Below are positions 29,206-41,055 of a stretch of 64,000 nucleotides of DNA, piece after piece; position 1 is the first letter of the stretch; the number at the start of each line of letters is the position of its first letter. The position numbers and the translations under genes were made by a program. The notes beneath the pieces were generated by a model that saw nothing but the letters and a program-made list of their open reading frames with translations, had not been told where the DNA came from and ran no database searches. The stretch is from contig NC_018395.1 of assembly GCF_000208865.1 (NCBI RefSeq), forward strand, positions 713,920-777,919, given 5' to 3'. Origin of the DNA: Neospora caninum Liverpool (Eukaryota; Apicomplexa; Conoidasida; Eucoccidiorida; Sarcocystidae).

Positions 29206-31849
29206 TCACAGTTCCGCGGGGCCGCTGTTCGAGCTCTTCTGGGCCTCAGCGAGGAGGAACTCCGCGAGGAAATCCACCGGGTCTTCAGGCATCACGCGAC
29301 ACACTTGGAGGAGTCCCTCGGAGAGCGCGGGGACGACGGACTGCATTAAGTAGCGCCGAAGAGGAATGCTTCGGGCCATGATCACTTCGTGTTCATGGTG
29401 TGCGATCTTTTGGAGCCGTTCCATGTCGCGCCTCCGCCGTTCGGCGAGGACGCGTTGCTCCTCTTCGCGCGCAAGTTCCTCCTCTTCGGCCTTCTTTCTC
29501 TCGGCTTCTTGAATCCGACGCTGCAGCTCTTGTTCCTTGTCCAAAATTGACTGACGCTCTGACTTCAAAAAGTTGAAAAACCGACCGTCCTTCTCAATGT
29601 ACACGCATGCAGACTCCAGAATGTCGTCTGTAGACTTCCCGTCCACGTCCAACGTCAAGACTTCGCGCTTTCGCTCCTGCGACGCGACACAGCCCCGAGG
29701 CAGTCTCAGGAAGAACGTAGCTCACGGAGGCGAAGAAAAACCGTTTCGACGGTCCCACCCCCCCCCCCTCCCGCCGCAGAGAAACTGACACTAGGTAACT
29801 AGACACAGGGAACGAGACAAGGATTGCTATTTGTTTCAAGAGACAAGAACTGTAAATATTTAATTTGTCGCATCCTAGGCTTCCTCGCCGACAAAAGGTG
29901 ACTCTCTTGCCCTCGCGAAGCGCAGGTTCTTCTGCGACCTCGCCCCTCCCGTGCATTTTGCCGGCAGAGGTAGAGAGCGAGGAACCCCGGAGAAAGCGAA
30001 AGAAGCCGGCACAGTGCAGGAAGTGAGACAGACAGCCGCACGCGTCTGACGATTACGAAACTCGGACTCGCCGTCTGTTTGGAGTCCTCAGCAGTCCTTC
30101 CTCAGTCAGGCACGCATGGATATGTCGGTTTTGTGATTCGTGGATACCCCCGGAGAGATATGAGGAGACACAGATAGACGGAGAGCGAGGTGGACGTATC
30201 GAGGCTTTGCTCCAGGTCTTGAATCGACGTCTGTATATGGAGGTTGTAGGCATCTAGGATTTCGCTAGCATGGATAGGAAACGATTTCCGAGACGGACGA
30301 GGCACGCAAACACCTGCTGGTTTTCCACGCGTTTTTTAAAGGCCTCATATTTGACGCAGGAAAAAGTCGAGCTATCGCTATGCCTGCAGGGAGTACTAAG
30401 AACGTCATGGGCACGTGTCGCGGTCTTGCTCAAGTTGCATGTATTCTGTTGAACGTTCCAGGTCTAGGCAGTTCTCCCTCTGCTTTTTGCGGTCTTCAGT
30501 CGCCACAGGCGCCACGGTGGAAGGCTCACCTGGAAAAAATCGGCCAGAGACGGTTCTCCGTGCACACTTTCGTTTGTTAGCTTATGCTGAGCGAGCCTCC
30601 GGAAAAAGCCGTCTCGGTCGTTGTGCCCTAGAACGGAAACCGTTTAACATTTAGGCTCCTCGATGGGAGACGCCTCAGGCCTGTCAATTGACGCGTGGCC
30701 GCGCCTTCGCTGACACTTCCCGTCACGAGGTATATGAACGCCGGTAAAACCGTTTGCTCTCTCCCGGTGACTCATCGGCTTCGCTTGCCTCCAGAAAAAA
30801 AAAACAGTCCCGACCAGAATATACAGAATGACAACAGTACACAGCCCCATTGATACGGGTTCCTGTAGACCTACCTCGCATACATACATACATACATACA
30901 TACATACATACATACATACGCATATATATATGTAAGTATATGTAGCACTGTTGCGTCGATCTCGTTTTTTGTGTCCCTTGAGCAAAGGCCCAGATCGCTC
31001 TCACCTGGAATGACCTGGTTTTGAGGCACATTCATCATTCGCTCCTCACAGTGGACATCAGCAGATTTCAGAATGATGACGTAGTCAGGCGCTTTAAGGG
31101 GTTCAAATTCCATTTCTGCAGGAGGCGGCTCTTCTTCACTGGGTTGCTCCTCCAAATCCCCGCCGGCGTCTCCGTCCTCGGTCGCGTTGCCGTCTTTTCC
31201 GCCGTCCTCCTTTTTCTTCGGCCGCAGAAACAGCGCTGCAGCTTCTTGATATGTTCTGGGAAAGAACGGGCGGAAACAGCGGCTTCACGGCACATCCTCA
31301 GTGTGAGTTCGACGCGAAAGCGCGTTCCCTTGCCCCCGCCAAGCCTCTCGCCCCAGGAGGCAGGGCTTTTTGTCGCGTGCAGACAAAGGGTTCTTTCCAA
31401 AGCGCCGCTTCAAACTGGCCTGGCAGGTTTCGGGGAGAAAAATGCGTCGCTTGCCTCGTTCGCCTTTCAGTCTTTGTCGCAGCATATATACATATATATC
31501 TATAGATATACCAAGCGTTTTTCAGAGCAAACGAGGTCGTCAGAGCGAGGTACAACTCTGTGAGCGGCCTCCGTGCCGTTCACTGAAATGTCCTTCTGGA
31601 GATCACCATTCCGACCGTGGGCGATTATCCGGTGCTCATTTTGTAATATTTCGGTTATCTTTTCAGCGGGAGAAGCGGCGCCCCACCAGAGCAAGTCAAG
31701 TCCGGGAGAAAGCAAGAAGTTAGGTTCCAGATGGAAAATGCAATCCCTGCTTTCAACAGTTCGCCCCTCCAAGCCCGTCCCTTGACCTCTTTTTTCCGTG
31801 CATGTATGTATGTATCTAGATGTGTATGTATGTATGGGTTATATATATG

Positions 31850-31888
<39 letters not shown>

Positions 31889-34335
31889 GTCGCACAGCAA
31901 GAGCGACACAGATGTAGAGATAAGAATATGTATCGTTTATATATATATATATATATATGCATTTGCATGAGAATGAAATTTGGTGGTCCCCAGGAATTAA
32001 AGGATGCTCCATGCAGACAGTTTGCGGGGTGTAGAGTTTCGGATCTAGGCATACCTCGGATATCCATCGAGGACGAATCCCCTGAATCTGCATACGTTTT
32101 CGCTGAGTTTTGCGTTGAAGATTTTCGTCATCGTCTCCACGTCGAATCTCACTCGTCGGCTCGTGTTTGCACCCGAGCTGGTTCCAGCGCCTGGACCGTT
32201 CGATTTCTTCTTCTTCTGGTCTTCCACCAACTGAGACCACTTTTCTCGGAGCAGACTCCCCAACTCGTCGCCCTTCAGTTTCGACGCGTCCACGACGTCC
32301 TGTGTACGGACTGCAGGAGTGTTGAGTTTCGCCGCAAGTAAGCCTGTCAGAAGGCTCTTGCCGCTTCCCGGCGGGCCTGGAGGCGAAACAAGGAGCAACA
32401 AGGCAGCTGAAGGCGGTCGCGGGGCGTTCACCTCTGCGCAGCGTTCCTCATCGCATGTGCGGGAATAGCCGACACGAGAACCGACTACTGTAGCGTTTCG
32501 CAGGAATCTCCTATCTCCGTTCGGTTGGCTGCAGGAGCCTTTGCGTTCTCATGAGGTTTACCCGCAACGAGGATTTTGACTTGTCTCAAGTTCCGCCACT
32601 TGCAGAACTCAGCAGCGACTCTGTCAATATTCGCAGGGAGGCCTTCTTTACACAACCACGGGAAGTCCAGGGCAGTCATTTCGGATGAGGGAACCATGCG
32701 CAAGTCGACCGTCAGCAGATCTGCGTTTTCAAAGAGCATGGCCTGTTCCTGTGTAACCTCTTCGACTTCGTACGGCTGCCCTACACGGTTGACAATCGTC
32801 TGAATGATGTCGTACTGCGTCACGTGGGACATGTCCACAGCGATGTGATAGGGCTCCTCGCTAGTCCCTGCGGCCAGTCGCCTGACTAGGCTCGCCAGAT
32901 CGCGTGTGTGGATGGTCGGCACAAAGTTGTTTCCCGGACCTGAGAAAAAGAACACGGAGACGCAGAGGAAAACAGATGAGCCGGACAAGGCAACAAAACG
33001 GTGCGGCACAAGACAACCACGAAAAGACCGCTCCAGCTAGCAGCAAAAACGAGACACACAGAGACAACAGGGTGCTGGCCAGAGGAAGCATGCACACTTG
33101 TAACAGCACCTCAATCTTGGTACTGGCCCGTGAAGATGTATGTATATATATATAAAATATGCATGTAATGATAGGTCTATTCTGGAAAGCACCACCATCA
33201 CTATACGTGTACCGAGGCTGTGTACAAATGCAACCGTAAAAGATGCATGTATGGAAGCATGGCGAGCCGTAGAAATGCGTGTGCATCCTTGCAGAACGGT
33301 AAAGTGCCTGTTCACTTTAAGGCCAAATAGCCGTATATTTACACAAGGCGAGATTGCTGCTTTTTCCTGGAGTCTTGACGAGGTTTGCTCACTGATGATC
33401 TTGTGAGTTTGAAGGCCTAACCACGCCGCTTTGAAGGCAGCATAAAAAGGCCCTTCTCCCTGTCCGTACATTGCTCCAGCTGCAATAACGTAGGTGGTCA
33501 GGTTCTCTTTGGAGCCAAGAGACATAACAAGCGTCTCTATGGTCTTCCATTTCTCATAGCGTTTCGCTGGAATGCGGCGTTCAAATTCTGATCCCGTTAA
33601 CAGCCTTGGCTTTAGTACCCTCTCCGGCGGACTCGATTTGCGCGGTTTCCTGAGGCGCGAAATGGACTTTGTTCCTTTGAATCTCTCAGGCAGGGGTTCA
33701 TCTTCTTCCTGTGCTGCTCCTTCTTCTGTATCTTTCTCTTCAACTGGTTCCTCCTCTTCGCTGTCGTCGCTGTCTGCGTCCGAGTCATCCTCATTAGCCT
33801 CGTCATCTCGACTATCACCACCCCCATTCTCTTCCTCGTCACTGGCCTTCTGCTCAGATCGCTTCCCGCTTGACGCATCGTCGCCGTCGTCACCTTGCGT
33901 TTCCTCTTCGGGATCCCGTTCTACGAACTCCTGTTTGGTTTTCGCCCAAACCATTACAGACGATATTAATACAAAAACTGTCGGTTTCTCGATTGCTGCT
34001 CGGCGTAGCTTCTTAACAATGTCTTCGACTTCGTCCGGATCCGTAGTGTGGAGGTCGTACACAATCAGTGAACACGAAAGAAGATTCTTTAGCAATTGCT
34101 GTGGATTTCTCTTGAAGATTAGCCGTCGAATCGACGCGGGAACAGTCAACCGATTGGGCTCCGTACTCCACTCCGCGTCCCCCTGTGTCGCTGGCTGGGT
34201 TTCCTTGTCGTCTGCCTCATCTCGACTGCCTTTGGCGGTCCCAAACATTCGATTTGTGACGCCATTGAATCGGCGCAGTCCAGCACACAGGGCGTATCCC
34301 GTGTATGTGTCAACGTGGTTAATGAAGATTCTCAT
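29206..34335 (-). CDS. Adenylate kinase 7-like protein: Rossmann + adenylate kinase + Dpy-30, 820 aa
   Basis: Nucleoside monophosphate kinase of the AK7 type, which in animals and algae is tied to cilia and flagella. Exons (5' to 3'): 34335-33393, 32939-32562, 32376-32055, 31255-31005, 30627-30530, 29676-29206; all phases close. Residues 1-440 resemble an NAD-dependent epimerase fold: MRIFINHVDTYTGYALCAGL, LISSVMVWAK, a YxxxK at 260-264, and PGNNFVPTIHTRDLA. It lacks a clear glycine-rich nucleotide loop. An acidic low-complexity insert fills about 139-214. The P-loop GPPGSGKS is at 441-448, and FVLDGYPRTYQEAAALF (about 540-555) is the kinase NMP-binding signature. A charged coiled coil (about 705-765) precedes a Dpy-30 motif (IPLRRYLMQSVVPALSEGL ... 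EDPVDFLAEFLLAEA). The gene ends 205 bp from the GMP synthase stop, tail to tail. Confidence 0.93.
30879..30934. repeat. (CATA)n microsatellite
   Basis: About ten CATA units followed by a short TA run, in the fourth intron of the AK7-like gene. Confidence 0.9.
31801..31960. repeat. TATG / TA microsatellite cluster
   Basis: TATG units at 31801-31836, a TA run ending near 31887 and another at about 31938-31960, in the third intron of the AK7-like gene. Confidence 0.85.
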
Positions 34336-37296
34336 CTCTCATACAACCTAGAAGAGGTTCTACACTAATGAGTTTCCACACGTTAATGTTCTCTTCGAGC
34401 ATTAGAAACAAAGACCGAATCGGCTGAGCATTATCCCAGCACCGTCGCGAACCTTTGCAAAAGACCAGCAAACATTAAGCTCTCATACGTTTGCCGGATG
34501 GCCTGCTGAGGGTGGTCGACACTTTAACACTTCCAAATGACCACCGAGCTGCAGTCCTTTTCCTTCTTACACAATCACTTACGGATCACCAAGTGTACGA
34601 TCGGTCTTGCCAACCATCTAGTGTCACGTCGGAAGTGAAAGATCTGGCTTAGTCTTTTTTAGTTACAACGCCGTGTCACTCCCGAGAGTTGGCACCATTT
34701 CGTCCTCATAGGCAGGAGAAAGCCTCTCAGAGGCGCTTGGCAGTCGATTCCAAGGTATAGTTCGACTATCAAAAGAAATCGCAGCCTGTTCTGACCACAC
34801 ATCGTGTGAGGAACACAGATAGGCGCCTCAACATATCACGGTTCTTTGAAAATGGTGCCACTACTCGAGGGATTCCTGTGATGCTTCATTGAAGGCCGAG
34901 TTTGTCCGCCCGCGATGCAGGCGAAAAATTAAGGTGGGAGTCACTAGCACATAGGTACTGATGTTAATTGTCGATGAATGAGGGATTCCATGCGTCCTTT
35001 TCGGACTGCGTTTGGGGTGATTCACTGCAAAACCGGCTGAACGATCAGATCAGCCTCGACACATTCAGATCAGATTCCTAAGCACAAGTACAACTCCTGT
35101 GACTATTTTGTGACCAGTTGGTGGTCCTGCAGCGTGAAATTGAGCAGAAGGCTCATTCTGCGTAGACACAGGGCATTGTTCGTATGTGATCGTACTTGAG
35201 AGTTTGAATTTATTGTTCGTATTATGTTCTCAGTGGCAACCAGTATCACCATGGTCAACAAATGCCGAAAAAGTAATCCCCTGGCGCTACGCATGTGTTT
35301 GGGTGGATTCCGGCAAGTGTTTGGACGCACAAGGGAGCTGTGGGTCTGATAACGGTCAACTTATGAAGAAAAGTACGTATTCGGAGCAGTACTACAGAAA
35401 GTGACGTCTTTCGCGTACGGAGACAGAAGGCATAACTCAGCACCTGTCGGTGTGGCCACCTTTTCGTTTGTTGGTCCCAGCCACAAGGTACGAAAAAGTG
35501 AGCATGCATGCACAGCTGCAAACGACGAGGTGCTTTGCAGTGCAGGAAAAAGAACAGATGACAAAGCACCACGTTTCTGTTTCTTCTGGCGTTTCTTGGC
35601 AAGGCGCAGAAAAACGAGTACTTGTTTACCAGGGTGCAACAGATAGGTCTCGCCATCGCCACGAATGTGCACAATTCATTCCTCCTCTGCGCAGCTTCGA
35701 TTGTTCACGTAACTCTGAATATACTTTGGCCCCAACGGCCCCACCACAAAACTGGAACCTTATCCAGTCGATCTATATGGTGAATCGCGAGCACAGTGTA
35801 GGGCCTGGAGTGGCTGTTACACAGAAGCAGCCGAATGCCTGCGCGCGCTGGTCCCTACGCGCTGGACACACGATCTGATTGCTGAACGCGAGGGTCTAGT
35901 CTCCTAAATACATGAAGTCTTATGATATCTTCCGCTCCTAACACTCAATTCTCGGTCGATGAGACTAAACGATGGCGGGGCCTCGTCGACCGCCCTGCCG
36001 CATTACTCGCTCTCCTGCTCGTGGTTAGGACACAAAAAAAACATTCCTCACAAGCTCTCGAAAAAAGAAGTATGATACTGAAGAAGGCTGCATGGCAACA
36101 TGATTAACGTAACCAGATGTGTGGTGCCTCTCCAGATAGAGGCCAAAACGACACTGTGGCCAATAGCGTAGTGCCGTGGCGGAAGTAGTGTTCATTTTTC
36201 TTAGAATAGTAGAACGCAAATCTGGCAAGATCGTTATGTACGATGAGTCCACATCAACGCGTAGGGCATAAAACTTAACGGTAGAATTTTGCCTGGCAAG
36301 GTGGCTGCACTTGCATACATTATGGACGACATTGTCTTTCTCGATTTGTCGTTTGCGTCGCATAGGAAAGAAACAGTGTTGGAATGGCAGACAGTCACTT
36401 GATATAAGTGAGGCGACGGCGCATCTTCTCTGCAGTGTTCCTATTGGTCGAGCAAAGGGAGGTGGGTCTTCTCGTTTCTTGTTTTCTTCTCACATCATGT
36501 CTCTCAGGGTTGGCGTACTTACAAACCGACAAAATGTGGCACCGGTTGTAGGGTTTCCTTCGTAGAGGAACACTGTTGCTTAATGCACTAAGGACGCAGA
36601 AAAAGGCTGGCAATTTGCTTGTGCTCGACGTCAATCGATCGAGTCCTACGAAGAAGCCGCCACAAGGGGTCTCTTGTGTGAGGGAGGAGCTAGGCCGTTT
36701 GTCTTGGTGCTTGTCTTGCTGTTTGTGTGCCAGAAACGTATTTGTGGAACGAATGGAATTGTCGTGAAGCATGCGCCGCGGAAATGCGTTGCTACGGGGG
36801 GCGTCGTTCTCGAATCACGTACGGAAAGCAACGTTCTGAAGCTACCAAGTAGCAGACGCATTGTACGACTGTAGCGGCAGGGGTTCCATTCCCCAGTCGG
36901 GTGTTTTCTGTGTTTTTAATGCTGAATGCACGGCGAGGTCGGTGCAAGGGCTTCGAAACACACATCCTACGGAAAAACAGCAGCAACCGATCCAGTGTGC
37001 CCGTGGAATCGAGTTTCCCACGTCTCTCGCTACGAGAGGGAAGCCAGCCACGCCACCCGCAACGTGCAAACTGCCACCCTGTGACGCAGGAACAGGGCAG
37101 CATTCAATCCTGTGGCTGCCAAGTTCGTGATGTGTAGGGACGGAAAACTTCTCATGGAGTTCCGAATTCTTCCCGCGGGGTTCACGGGTATGCAATAGCC
37201 TTTACTAATCCCTTCATTCAATGTTGAAGCTGTGTGCTGCCTGCTAGCTCGCTGGTGTCATTCCTCCGGTCACGCCCCTGACAGCTCACCAACCTC
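34336..37296. other. Divergent upstream region, AK7-like gene / kinase-like ORF
   Basis: About 3 kb that must contain the promoters of both flanking genes. It is visibly less GC-rich than the left part of the window and free of long TA tracts. Short open frames occur on both strands, but none has a recognisable motif or an ATG-led signal peptide. Confidence 0.55.
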
Positions 37297-38175
37297 ATGA
37301 ATTTCGACACGTTTTGCGAGACGTTTGCTAAGGTCGCCGAAAACTGTCTTCCTCCCGTCTTGCAAGAGCGGGTCTCGTCGACAACGTTAATTCCTGTGGA
37401 TCACATGCCCCCGCAGTTGGAACCGGATCTCTGTACGCCTACCGAGCCACACGAATCGGGAGTGATGGTCAAAGTTAGGAGAGGCAGGCCCGGTGTGCCG
37501 CCGGCCTCGGATGCTGCTATATATGAAGCATATGCCCATAAAGAACTCGCACCAAAAAACGCCTTCGTACTTCCACTGCTTGGTGCCTGTCAGGGAAGCA
37601 CGACAGGCAACGTATACCTTTTCACGCCACTGCTACAAGGAGACATCATTAGGGTAAATGCTCAGAATTCTTTTCAGTGCTCCAGCGGCGAGCTTGTCCT
37701 GAAGGAGATGGCAACATCGCTGAAGGTTCTTCATGATGCTGGGCTTGTCCATGGAGATATAAAGGAGCAAAACTTTTTCGTGGGGAGAGACGGCCATATC
37801 GTGATCGCTGACTTCGGTGCATTAGGCCAGCCTGGTTGGAGTCCCGAAGCTGGCACCTTAGGCTACATCGCACCGGAGCGACTTGTCGTTAACAACGCGA
37901 ACTCCTTCGCCTCTGACATATGGGCACTAGGAGTGGCTTTTAAAAACGTGTTGAGCGCCTTACGCGCTACAGTCGGCTCAAGCTGGGGAGCGTTATTTGA
38001 ATTATCAAACCGCATGACAGCTTCAGATCCCGCTGCGCGTCCATCAGTGGATGATGTCCTCTTAGATCCGTGTCTCTGCACCCTGGGCAGACTCGAAAGT
38101 CAAGGCGCCGCCCCTTTGGCTCCCGATGCTTCTGGCTATTATGGCTTGAGTGGAGTGACCAATACATCAGATTAA
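37297..38175 (+). CDS. Rhoptry-kinase-like protein kinase, single exon, 292 aa, no visible signal peptide
   Basis: A protein-kinase-fold ORF. The catalytic loop is VHGDIKEQNF (catalytic Asp154, Lys156, Asn159), the Mg-binding motif is ADFG (172-174), the activation-segment end is GTLGYIAPERL, the helix F motif is SDIWALGVA (Asp207), and an Arg in AARPSVDDVL closes the C-lobe. HGD replaces HRD; a glycine there is frequent in coccidian rhoptry kinases. Lys59 (VMVKV) and Glu77 may be the ATP-anchoring pair, but I see no glycine-rich loop. Unlike a standard rhoptry protein it has no N-terminal signal peptide, and an in-frame TGA lies 15 bp upstream of the ATG (37279-37281), so a first exon is missing, unrecognised or lost. 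From memory, ROP46 of T. gondii maps to this neighbourhood (gene numbers next to SERCA and GMP synthase), so it may be its ortholog. I am not sure enough to assign the symbol. Confidence 0.78.
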   Translation: MNFDTFCETFAKVAENCLPPVLQERVSSTTLIPVDHMPPQLEPDLCTPTEPHESGVMVKVRRGRPGVPPASDAAIYEAYAHKELAPKNAFVLPLLGACQGSTTGNVYLFTPLLQGDIIRVNAQNSFQCSSGELVLKEMATSLKVLHDAGLVHGDIKEQNFFVGRDGHIVIADFGALGQPGWSPEAGTLGYIAPERLVVNNANSFASDIWALGVAFKNVLSALRATVGSSWGALFELSNRMTASDPAARPSVDDVLLDPCLCTLGRLESQGAAPLAPDASGYYGLSGVTNTSD

Positions 38176-38295
38176 GCTACTGTGCACGAAAGGTCATTAA
38201 GCTACTGTGCACGAAAGGTCATTAAGCTACTGTGCACGAAAGGTCATTAAGCTACTGTGCACGAAAGGTCATTAAGCTACTGTGCACGTAAGGTC
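38171..38295 (+). repeat. 25-bp tandem repeat x5 spanning the kinase-like stop codon
   Basis: Five units of 25 bp (38171-38195, 38196-38220, 38221-38245, 38246-38270, 38271-38295). Four are identical; the fifth has A to T at one position. Unit start: ATTAAGCTACTGTGCACG. The TAA stop of the kinase-like ORF (38173-38175) is the TAA of the first unit, so the array forms the start of the 3' UTR. Confidence 0.97.
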
Positions 38296-40640
38296 TCCTT
38301 CGCTGGTCCGTGAGGCAGTGATGCAGCGAAGAGCATGCCATCGCTAGGCTGCAAAGCCTGCTTTCTAGGATAGGTAGCAGTATTATGCGCAAGAAGTTAC
38401 ACCAGAACGTTCTTCTACTACGAACTGTTCTAGTTATACGGAGTGTATGAACTTTTTTCGATGTCCTACAGAACAGTGTCAACGACTTACTGATCATGAC
38501 GTCTAGCGTCTTCTACCTAGTTACAATCCCATCTTGTACAACGTGCCGCTCATATCATAACAGTGCGGTAGTATGTAACACCTCTTCAAAAACACAGCCG
38601 ACAGGTGCTTTCAGAAAATCGCAATGGGTCGAAAGGTAGCACAGGGCAAAATATCAAGCCGGCGGCGTTGCAGTTTCTGTCATAAACGAGAGGTTGATTA
38701 ACGTAGAACCATAGCTGAACTGGATCAAACTTCTTTGTACCAATCTATATTGGGGGTTCGGAAGTCGTTTTCCCAAGAACTAACGTTTACCACCGCATAC
38801 TACGCTAGAAAACACCATTCAGGTACGGTATGAAATGGTGTTACGAACCGGTTGACTGGTATGGAGTTATCTGGGTGTGAAAGTTCCATCAGACCAAATG
38901 CCGCTTGTAAGGAGATTAATCCAATTAAGCATGATAGGCGTTTAGCATCCGCCATTACCATATGAGGATAAAAGGCAACTTTAAGCGCGGTATCTATGCC
39001 TGCAGGGTTCAAGATCTACACTGGAACGCTTTGTCTGTGTTTCCGACTCGTGCTCTTCGATGAGATAGACTAGTTCGGACCCTTTCCAGAGTTTCCACTT
39101 CATTGTCGGACCACAAGACATCAGGCTTCCGGTTTAGTTCGGAGCACTCTAGGTATTTACATGAATCAACCATTTCATTCGCTGAGCGGATACGCAGTCA
39201 TCAGTCACGACAGGCAGACCGACGCCACGCACACAGTCGTCCCCGTGCATGAAGCAACCACGGTGACCCTGTGGACGCTCAGCAAAGGAGCACGGGCTGC
39301 GAACCTTACTGATGCATACCATCTACGTGGGAGTAGCGTAGTGTCTTCCTCTTGCTGTGGACAAGTGTAAGATAGATCATGCAGAGCACTCCTGGTGGTC
39401 GGCATCGCAGCATGTCCCTCTATAAGCATGACACTTTAACGCGGGAACTCCATTGATTCAAGTAGGACTGCAACGCCAACGGCCACCCGCGTAGCTCCTG
39501 ATGATTGCGTGAGGTTGACATGCATGAGGGAGCCTAGATACATTGTTATCTGATTGGTATTGCATGCCTGGTGACTTACATTATGATTCTTATTAATGGG
39601 AGCACAGTTCCCTGGGTATCCAATCTGCACGTGCGGTTCCCAACGCACCTGCCCAGTAAGAGAACCACAATCCGTCTCCATTTTTTTGGAAAGGAAAAGC
39701 CTCCGTAGTCAAAGCATATCACTACACGAAACCAGGTGCCCAGTGTTTCCTGTAGACGGGACCATGCTGGTGGAAACTTCAGGTTGTAAGCGAGGGGGCC
39801 CATTGCCTGCTACGCCAAGATAGCCTCTTGACTGTTCAGGCAGAGAAGGTATCAGTACTTCTCAACAGGAAACGGACCGTGTTGATTTTGTGCCCGATCC
39901 TGAGCAAAGACTTTTCTGTATTCCTCTGCGCCACTCAGGAGTTCTCGGGCGAGGCACTGGTGGAACAGCAGACAATCCTTTCATTTCGCGTGGATGGCGC
40001 TGTGTAGCTTCTGACGGTTCCTCGTTTGCAGACCAGCTTTAAGTTTGCGAATGTTGCTATTTTAAACGACAGAGTGCAGACATGACGAATGGTTCATGAA
40101 GCGTGACACCGTCAAGACAGTCTGCCCACGAGGCCCTCTAGAGCACACAAAAACCCCTTATTGACACTGATTGTACATGGGTGGCAGGACAGTTGGCCGA
40201 GTGTTGTCACCCGACTTGTCTGTTGTGTTTAGACACTACAGCGGCCATAATTCCTATAGTTCTCTTGTAGAGATTGGGGGGACGGGTCAGACACCTTCCA
40301 TGGTTACAGAGGAGAGGAACCAAAGTCGTCGGACGTCAAGACAGCCGCCAAGCGGCTTGTGCCTTCTGTTTGTGAGGCCGCGCGGTGCCCCGCGCGGTTC
40401 TCAAATCCGTAGCTGCGGGTGTCTTGAGGTGGATTGCGGCAAAAGGATGACCGTCTCGGTCCCCTCACAAACACGCCCCCGCCACTTGCATTCCTTTAAG
40501 AAAACATTCGGGTACAGGTGCGCCGTTAGGAACTGGACCCCCCGTTTGCTTGGGATCGAGTTCTCGTCCGCCTCCGGCAGCTGTCTATCGACACGGCCTT
40601 GCGCCGGCGCGTGGCCGGCCTACGTCGGAGCAGCTGCCGA
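38296..40640. other. Intergenic region, no supported gene
   Basis: Unique sequence without long microsatellites. Open frames are shorter than about 80 codons except one of about 220 codons at 40171-40836, whose Arg/Gly-rich end only reflects the GC-rich patch near 40650. Confidence 0.5.
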
Positions 40641-40648
40641 GCGAGGAC

Positions 40649-40681
40649 GGGGGCGGCGGGGAGGGAGGGGCGGCGGGAGGG
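40649..40681 (+). other. G-run cluster, candidate G-quadruplex
   Basis: At least five runs of three or more G within 33 bp, separated by one to four bases, about 375 bp upstream of the ATG of the 85-aa gene. The surroundings are much less GC-rich, so this patch stands out as a possible promoter or 5' UTR element. Confidence 0.6.
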
Positions 40682-41055
40682 TGGACGGGAGCGAGGACCA
40701 CAAGACCTTTCCAACGATGTTGCTAACTGAGTCTCATGCGCAGTCTGACTTAGGGCACTGTCTTATTCCGTTAGGTTGTTTCTTCTGTCTCCCATTTTTT
40801 CGTGTCGGGTCTTCGTGGCCTGTCCGTATTCACTAATCTGCGCGAAGTGTACCACTGGGTTTTCCTGTGGCAGGCAGCCAGTACCCGCCTCAAACTTGGT
40901 CATTACAACAGCCATCCGGATTTGATTTTTGTGCTGCAGGTCGCATACTGGGAGCGGCATTTGCTTCCGTGCATATTGCCTAAAAAGTTTGGTTTTTACT
41001 GGAACCACTTGCGTCTGTTTTCTTCTCCTTCCCTTTCCGCAACTGACATTTCACC

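Noticed and set aside
36579..36874. Hydrophobic FVLVLVLLFV stretch upstream of the kinase-like ORF, a tempting signal peptide
   Set aside because: Its frame has no ATG after the upstream TAA, and no donor/acceptor pair clearly links it to the kinase frame.
38171..38295. CRISPR-like array
   Set aside because: The units are directly adjacent with no spacers, and this is a eukaryotic nuclear sequence. It is a minisatellite.
40171..40836. 221-aa + strand frame
   Set aside because: No domain. The second half is an Arg/Gly run from the G-rich patch, and it is more likely promoter or 5' UTR of the 85-aa gene.
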